NCBI GenBank assembly: GCA_019614645.1 | Contig: JABWDB010000032.1 | Location: 248,001 to 312,000 of the forward strand | Source of the DNA: Stratiolaelaps scimitus | Taxonomy: Eukaryota > Arthropoda > Arachnida > Mesostigmata > Laelapidae | Length of the DNA stretch: 64,000 bases | Reading direction: 5' to 3' | Part shown: piece by piece, positions 62,385 through 64,000 of the stretch | Layout of the letters: each line of letters starts with the position of its first letter | Position numbering within the stretch: position 1 is the first letter of the stretch | The notes under the pieces: model-generated | The model's input: the letters and a program-made list of their open reading frames with translations, nothing else | Databases searched by the model: none | Told to the model about the DNA's origin: nothing | Made by a program: the position numbers and the translations under genes

Positions 62385-62510
62385 GACCCTTTACAGAACC
62401 TTGAAGATCCACGGTATAACTGCCCTCGGCATTGTTCAAGCGGAGCCGCCTTTTTAAATGCAAATGTCCAACGGTGGGGATCGAACCTGTGTGAGCACCT
62501 ACGCTAATTG
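62385..62510 (-). repeat. SINE family B, partial
   Basis: Minus-strand remnant: GGTCTGACCCTTTACAG, TCCACGGTATAACTGCC, AAATGCAAATGTCCAACGG and box B complement GGGGATCGAACCTG. The head is missing. Confidence 0.65.
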
Positions 62511-63334
62511 AATTGAGCGAATTGGAATTGAGAGAAGCAATGTATACAGCAATAACAAGTGGCTTAATAATAGTGAAACGGAATAATCTGACACAATGTC
62601 CAAATTATTAAAAGACAGGACCAAAATAATTGGGGGGGGGGGGGTTACCATAACTAATTAATCTATTATGCATCGACCCCACTATACAATAGAAACCATT
62701 ATTTTTTTATACGTTTCCGAGAGTTTCCCATAAAAGATACAGCGAATTGTATTTAAATTGTTGTTTTCCTTCCTTAATGATTTATGTTAATTGTTGCCCC
62801 TTTATGTTAATTATTCAGTTGGCTACGTTTTCAACATAATGTCACTAAGCAGATAGTATCTTAGCTTCAAGTAAGTGCGACTTCATGAAGCCGTTATCTT
62901 ATAACCTAAAGTGGATCAAGTTTGTATATACAGAGTGCTGTGAAAATATCGCAACTCGCTAAGCGCCAACACCAGCGTTTAACGGCTTCTCTTAGGTAAT
63001 CGTCACCACGATCTTGTTCATTCTCGAAGGGTTAGAACATCTGTAGCTCATATGAACGGACTACGTCGCTTTACGGCTCTGAGAATTCTGCCTCCGTTGT
63101 TCGAAGACAGATGCTGTCATTGTCCGTGACAACAATACCGTCGCATTGCCCCTCTGAGCAGCTCCTGGTGAAGGACGCTGGCCTATTCTAGGCCTCTAGA
63201 GGCCTACCCTAGAGGTCTCCCTTCCCGTCGTCCACTCCCAGGACCTGGTAGACTAGCCAACGTTAAGTGGCCTACGACCATTGTATACGAAGGATTGTTA
63301 AAGCGGCGCGTATTTGCGAAACTTACATTGCTCG

Positions 63335-63567
63335 GCGGTAGTGGACGACACGGCATGAAATGGCTGAAGGTCAGGTTCTGCCACTGGAACAATCACGATA
63401 CCATGCCAGTTATTGGTTTGATATGCTCCTCGAGATGTGCTCATATTTCGGCATGATATAATTTCTATGTATTTATATTTCATCAATTCTAGAAGGTCGG
63501 CGACGACAACGGTACCATCCGCTGAACGTGAAATTCGTTTGAGAACAGCCTCCTCTGTGTATCCTTA
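63335..63567 (-). CDS. Possible coding exon of an unidentified gene
   Basis: After an acceptor-like TTCTATTCTAAG the minus strand reads YTEEAVLKRISRSADG, TVVVADLLELMKYKYIEI, and further WHGIVIVPVAEPDLQPFH then AVSSTTAEQ up to a good donor (CAATGTAAGT). Amino acid content looks coding and the frame is open for about 77 codons. A second protein-like stretch downstream (63085-63170, CDGIVVTDNDSICLRTTE, with donor GTAAAG) does not join to it in phase. I do not recognise either; a small alpha/beta domain is imaginable but not shown. Confidence 0.3.
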
Positions 63568-64000
63568 GAATAGAATATCTAGGGCAAGGAGGCCCCATCT
63601 CCCCAGGGTCCTTAAGCGTGTGCCCAAAATAGAGGTCGCTTTGCCCCTTTGGATATCTAAGGAAAATCCTTGCATTTTCACTAATTAGTATTATTATTAT
63701 TTAACGAGAATTTAAGCGTTTCTAAAATTGCACTTCGATCAATTAACTTCACTTGAATTGCAAATAAATTTGAATTGAAAAATTTGTTAACACCACAAGA
63801 CCGACATAATGATGCAAGTAGTTATTTATTATGAAATCAATGTGTTTGTTGTTCAAATATCGCATGTATATGCACAATCATGTAATGTCCGAATGTCTTC
63901 CCCGGCCGATCCTGGTGAGAACACCTCATGGGGATCTGTATAGATTTCATATATACTATGATTCATCATGGATTGGGTCAATTCGCAGTTTTTATTTTTA

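Larger units (their letters stand above)
59889..64000. other. Upstream region of IFT140
   Basis: Holds the IFT140 5' flank with the X-box candidate, a full family A SINE (61198-61336), a GC-rich patch at 61480-61880 with a GGGGGCCAC triplet repeat, a SINE B fragment at 62385-62510, and possible minus-strand coding stretches at 63085-63200 and 63335-63567. No gene could be assembled. Confidence 0.5.

Noticed and set aside
1..64000. CRISPR arrays, bacterial operons, viral or integrated phage genes
   Set aside because: All tandem repeats are satellites or microsatellites without spacer structure, and no bacterial or viral protein is recognisable.

Overview
This is a eukaryotic nuclear window with small exons, GT-AG introns, many tRNA-derived retroposons and dense AT, AAT and GA microsatellites. 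The gene set (ferroportin, FAM20B-type kinase, a seryl-tRNA-synthetase-like mitochondrial protein, IFT140, PUM3 and a Gly/Tyr-rich cuticle-like peptide) fits an arthropod. Ferroportin, which as I recall is missing from most insects, points to a chelicerate; a parasitiform mite or tick is my best guess, not something the sequence proves.

Layout. (1) 1-5888, minus: the ferroportin (SLC40A1-like) gene, with seven complete or nearly complete coding exons, the last exon cut by the window edge and the start-codon exon not found. (2) 6-14 kb: no convincing gene; SINE copies and a 19-bp A-rich satellite with a 229-bp higher-order period. (3) 14441-14665, minus: a small secreted GYG-rich peptide gene. 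(4) 15-22.9 kb: repeats plus one possible orphan terminal exon. (5) 22929-36180, minus: a complete eight-exon FAM20B-like glycosaminoglycan xylosylkinase. Its 9-kb fifth intron holds, on the opposite strand, a complete six-exon SLIMP-like gene (26084-31271). (6) 38330-42202, plus: PUM3 (Puf-A), four exons. (7) 42913-59888, minus: IFT140, nine exons, convergent with PUM3 with about 710 bp between stop codons. (8) 60-64 kb: the IFT140 upstream region with a candidate RFX X-box, a GC-rich patch, and two weak coding-like stretches on the minus strand near 63.1-63.6 kb.

I assembled the exons by hand from splice sites. In every multi-exon model the intron phases are consistent from exon to exon and the joined reading frame follows the family sequence, which is the main support for the models. 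The genes are functionally unrelated: iron export, Golgi proteoglycan phosphorylation, mitochondrial SerRS paralogue, rRNA processing, and cilium transport.

Most notable: the ferroportin has changed three of the four residues known to hold metal in the human protein; SLIMP is nested in FAM20B; SLIMP intron 2 carries a foldback structure whose loop and one arm are a near-full copy of SLIMP intron 3; and two different SINE-like families share the same hairpin 3' end.
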